A DNA stretch of 60,808 nucleotides from Burkholderia sp. Bp9143 (lineage in GTDB: Bacteria; Pseudomonadota; Gammaproteobacteria; Burkholderiales; Burkholderiaceae): positions 1 through 60,808 of the forward strand of contig NZ_QTPO01000053.1 of assembly GCF_003853645.1 (NCBI RefSeq), read 5' to 3'. A program made the translations under genes and the position numbers. Under the pieces are notes generated by a model. That model made no database searches, was not told the origin of the DNA, and worked only from the letters and a program-made list of their open reading frames with translations. How positions within the stretch are numbered: the first letter of the stretch is position 1; every line of letters begins with the position of its first letter. This document shows, one piece after another, positions 58,890 through 60,808 of this stretch.

Positions 58890-60608
58890 ATGACGACCGC
58901 CCAGACCCGTCCGGATGCCGGCCCGCAGCATCCCGAGCATTTCGCTGCACTCGATGCAGTACCGCCGCCGTCCACGCAGCGCATCGGCCTCGATGCGCTG
59001 GCCGGCCTGTCGATCGCCGGGCTGCTGATTCCAGAGGCGGTCGCGTACGCGGGTCTCGCCAACCTGCCGCCGCAGGCCGGTCTCATCGCGCTGCTGTCGG
59101 GGCTCGTCGTCTATGCGCTGACCGGCAGCAGTCGTTTTGCGATCGTGTCGTCGACGTCATCGTCGGCGGCGGTGCTCGCCGCGACCGTGCTGGCCGAGTC
59201 GGGGATGGCGCTTGCCGCGCAGCTCGCGCTGGCGGCCGCGCTCGTCGCGATGACCGGCGTACTGTTCATCCTGGCGGGCGTCGCGCGGCTCGGCGGCATG
59301 TCGGATTTCGTCGCGCGTCCGGTCCTGCGCGGCTTCACGTTCGGCCTGGCGCTGACGATCGTCATCAAGCAGTTGCCGAAGATTCTTGCGATTTCCGTGC
59401 AGCACAGCGATGCGCCGCGCGTCGCGCTCGAACTCGTCACCGGTGCTCCGCATGCGAACCTCGCGAGCGTCGCGCTCGGCGCGACCGCGCTCGCGCTGTT
59501 GTTCCTGCTCGGGCGCAGCAAGCGCGTGCCGGCCACGCTCGTCGTGATCGTGCTGTCGATCGCGGCCGGCTACGTGCTCGACTGGCAGCACTACGGGATC
59601 GCGATCGTCGGACACATCGATTTCCAGCACCTCGCGTTCGGGCTGCCGCATCTCGACCGCAACGCATGGATGCAGACGGTCGAGCTCGCTTTCGCGCTGA
59701 TGCTGATCCTGTATGCGGAATCGTACGGATCGATCCGCAACTTCGCGCTGAAGCACGGCGACAGCGTGTCGGCCAATCGCGATCTGGTCGCGATCGGCTG
59801 CGCGAATCTCGTGTCGGGGCTGCTGCACGGGATGCCGGTCGGCGCTGGCTATTCGGCGACTTCGGCGAATGAGGCGGCTGGCGCGCAATCGCGCTTGTCG
59901 AGCCTGTGGGCGGCCGGCGTGGTCGCGCTGATCGTGTGGCTGCTGCTGCCGCAGCTTGCTCGCACGCCGGAGCCCGTGCTCGCGGCGATCGTGATCTTCG
60001 CGGTCAGCCATTCGCTGCACCCGTCGGTGTTCCGGCCGTACTGGGTCTGGCATCGCGATCGGCTCGTCGTGATCGCCGCGCTGCTCGCGGTGCTCGTGCT
60101 CGGCGTGCTGCACGGGCTGCTCGCGGCCATTGGCGTGAACCTGCTGCTGACGCTGCGCAAGTTGTCGGAGCCGAACGTCAGCGTGCTCGGCCGGCTGCGC
60201 GACGGGCACGACTTCGTCGACGTCGCGAATCACGCCGATGCCAAGCCGGTGCCCGGTGTGCTGATCGTGCGGCCCGAGGCGCAGCTGTTCTTCGCGAACG
60301 CCGACCGGATGCTCAATCGCGTGCGCGCGCTGATGAAGGCCGCGCCCGATACGCATGTCGTGATGCTGAGTCTCGAGGAAACGCCGGACGTCGACGGCAC
60401 GACGATCGAGTCGTTGCGCACGTTCGCGGCCGAATGCGCGGCACGCGGGTTGCAGTTCGCGATCGTGCGGCTCAAGGAGCACGCGCTGCGTGCGTTGCAC
60501 CGCGCGGCCGACGATACGCTGCGCGACGATGCGATGTCCGAACTGAGTGTCGACGAGAGCCTGCAGCTGCTGCAGGCGCGCGGTAACGGTGGGAAGCGTG
60601 GTGCGTGA
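58890..60608 (+). CDS. SulP-family anion transporter with STAS domain
   Basis: This is a 572-aa inner-membrane SulP transporter. About 11-12 hydrophobic helices run from residue 32 to 425, starting with GLSIAGLLIPEAVAYAGLAN and including LSGLVVYALTGSSRFAIVSS. The C-terminal STAS domain (about 445-560) includes VPGVLIVRPEAQLFFANADR and SLEETPDVDGTTIESLRTFA. The family carries sulfate, bicarbonate or dicarboxylates. Substrate is not predictable here. Start ATG at 58890 has only a weak ribosome site. Confidence 0.9.
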   Translation: MTTAQTRPDAGPQHPEHFAALDAVPPPSTQRIGLDALAGLSIAGLLIPEAVAYAGLANLPPQAGLIALLSGLVVYALTGSSRFAIVSSTSSSAAVLAATVLAESGMALAAQLALAAALVAMTGVLFILAGVARLGGMSDFVARPVLRGFTFGLALTIVIKQLPKILAISVQHSDAPRVALELVTGAPHANLASVALGATALALLFLLGRSKRVPATLVVIVLSIAAGYVLDWQHYGIAIVGHIDFQHLAFGLPHLDRNAWMQTVELAFALMLILYAESYGSIRNFALKHGDSVSANRDLVAIGCANLVSGLLHGMPVGAGYSATSANEAAGAQSRLSSLWAAGVVALIVWLLLPQLARTPEPVLAAIVIFAVSHSLHPSVFRPYWVWHRDRLVVIAALLAVLVLGVLHGLLAAIGVNLLLTLRKLSEPNVSVLGRLRDGHDFVDVANHADAKPVPGVLIVRPEAQLFFANADRMLNRVRALMKAAPDTHVVMLSLEETPDVDGTTIESLRTFAAECAARGLQFAIVRLKEHALRALHRAADDTLRDDAMSELSVDESLQLLQARGNGGKRGA

Positions 60609-60703
60609 CCAGGCGGCGCGCTTGCGCTGCCTGATGTTTTCCAGTGTCGCCTAATACGATAGCGCGGCATCGACCGGTGCGGCGGTCGCACGGCAGGCCA
60701 CGA

Positions 60704-60808
60704 ATAGATGATCGCGAGACCTTCCTCGCGGAGCTGGCGGATCAGGCCGAACAGGTGCTCGGTCTCGCGCGACGACAGCGGCGTCGTCGGTTCGTCCATC
60801 ACGAGGAT
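60704..60808 (-). pseudogene. broken sugar ABC-transporter ATPase fragment (RbsA-like), cut by window edge
   Basis: The edge carries the Walker B region of an RbsA/MglA-like ATPase (ILVMDEPTTPLSSRETEHLF, then GLIRQLREEGLAIIY). Functional relatives continue with ISHRM. Here the frame turns into unrelated Ser/Pro/Arg-rich sequence after IIY, and no D/H-loop follows. It is a remnant whose other half lies outside the window or is lost. No further homology is visible on the plus-strand side toward the SulP gene. Confidence 0.7.

Noticed and set aside
60230..60700. Continuation of the ABC ATPase on the minus strand into the SulP gene
   Set aside because: The frame is open but has no ATPase homology after IIY, and it runs antisense through the clear STAS domain.

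Overview
The window is high-GC, gap-poor DNA with GTG and TTG starts, and it matches a Burkholderia chromosome, most likely the Burkholderia cepacia complex. Gene order supports this: scpB-rluB-rimP-nusA-infB-rbfA-truB, then an EmrAB/NodT efflux operon with a MarR regulator, typA, the 2-oxoglutarate dehydrogenase operon, zapE, a complete tad/Flp pilus locus and a second, long-tailed Hfq. The species assignment is inferred from gene content and recall. No database was searched.

Layout. 1-3.4 kb holds small hypothetical and secreted proteins, a YdcF-like membrane protein and a stand-alone IS5-type N-terminal domain gene. 3.8-6.0 kb holds a LysR regulator and a class I aminotransferase. 6.2-15.9 kb is the information-processing block: condensin (scpB), rRNA pseudouridylation (rluB), and the rimP-nusA-infB-rbfA-truB transcription/translation operon. 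A strong promoter and an early terminator precede that operon. 15.9-20.9 kb, on the minus strand, is marR followed by the outer-membrane, periplasmic and inner-membrane parts of a tripartite multidrug pump. 21.2-23.1 kb is typA. 23.4-29.2 kb is sucA-sucB-lpdA, followed by zapE. 30.5-31.5 kb holds a second IS5-type domain gene and a DUF2147 protein.

The most unusual part is 31.6-51.6 kb. On the minus strand, two paralogous Gly/Ser/Thr-rich repeat lipoproteins precede a TpsB/FhaC-like outer-membrane transporter. Divergently on the plus strand lies the tad locus: flp, tadV, tadE, rcpC, rcpA, tadZ, tadA, tadB, tadC, tadD, a DUF3613 gene and tadG. It ends with a sigma-54 activator that has a GSFTGA loop. 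The intergenic region between the two units carries a perfect-consensus sigma-54 promoter pointing at the lipoprotein/TpsB genes. Four CGTAACG heptamers lie 130-175 bp upstream of it, at usual enhancer distance. I propose, as inference, that the tad-encoded activator drives the repeat lipoprotein/TpsB module, so that pilus and surface lipoprotein form one cell-surface system. After the activator come a coiled-coil DUF2968 protein and Hfq2, whose promoter region contains two more CGTAACG heptamers.

52-60.8 kb holds DUF1571 and FadD genes, with four 49-bp tandem palindromic repeats upstream of fadD. A PsrA-like TetR regulator with a matching operator-like box follows, then an MFS carboxylate-type transporter, a GNAT acetyltransferase, a ParB-like protein and a SulP transporter. 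The right edge cuts a broken ABC ATPase fragment.
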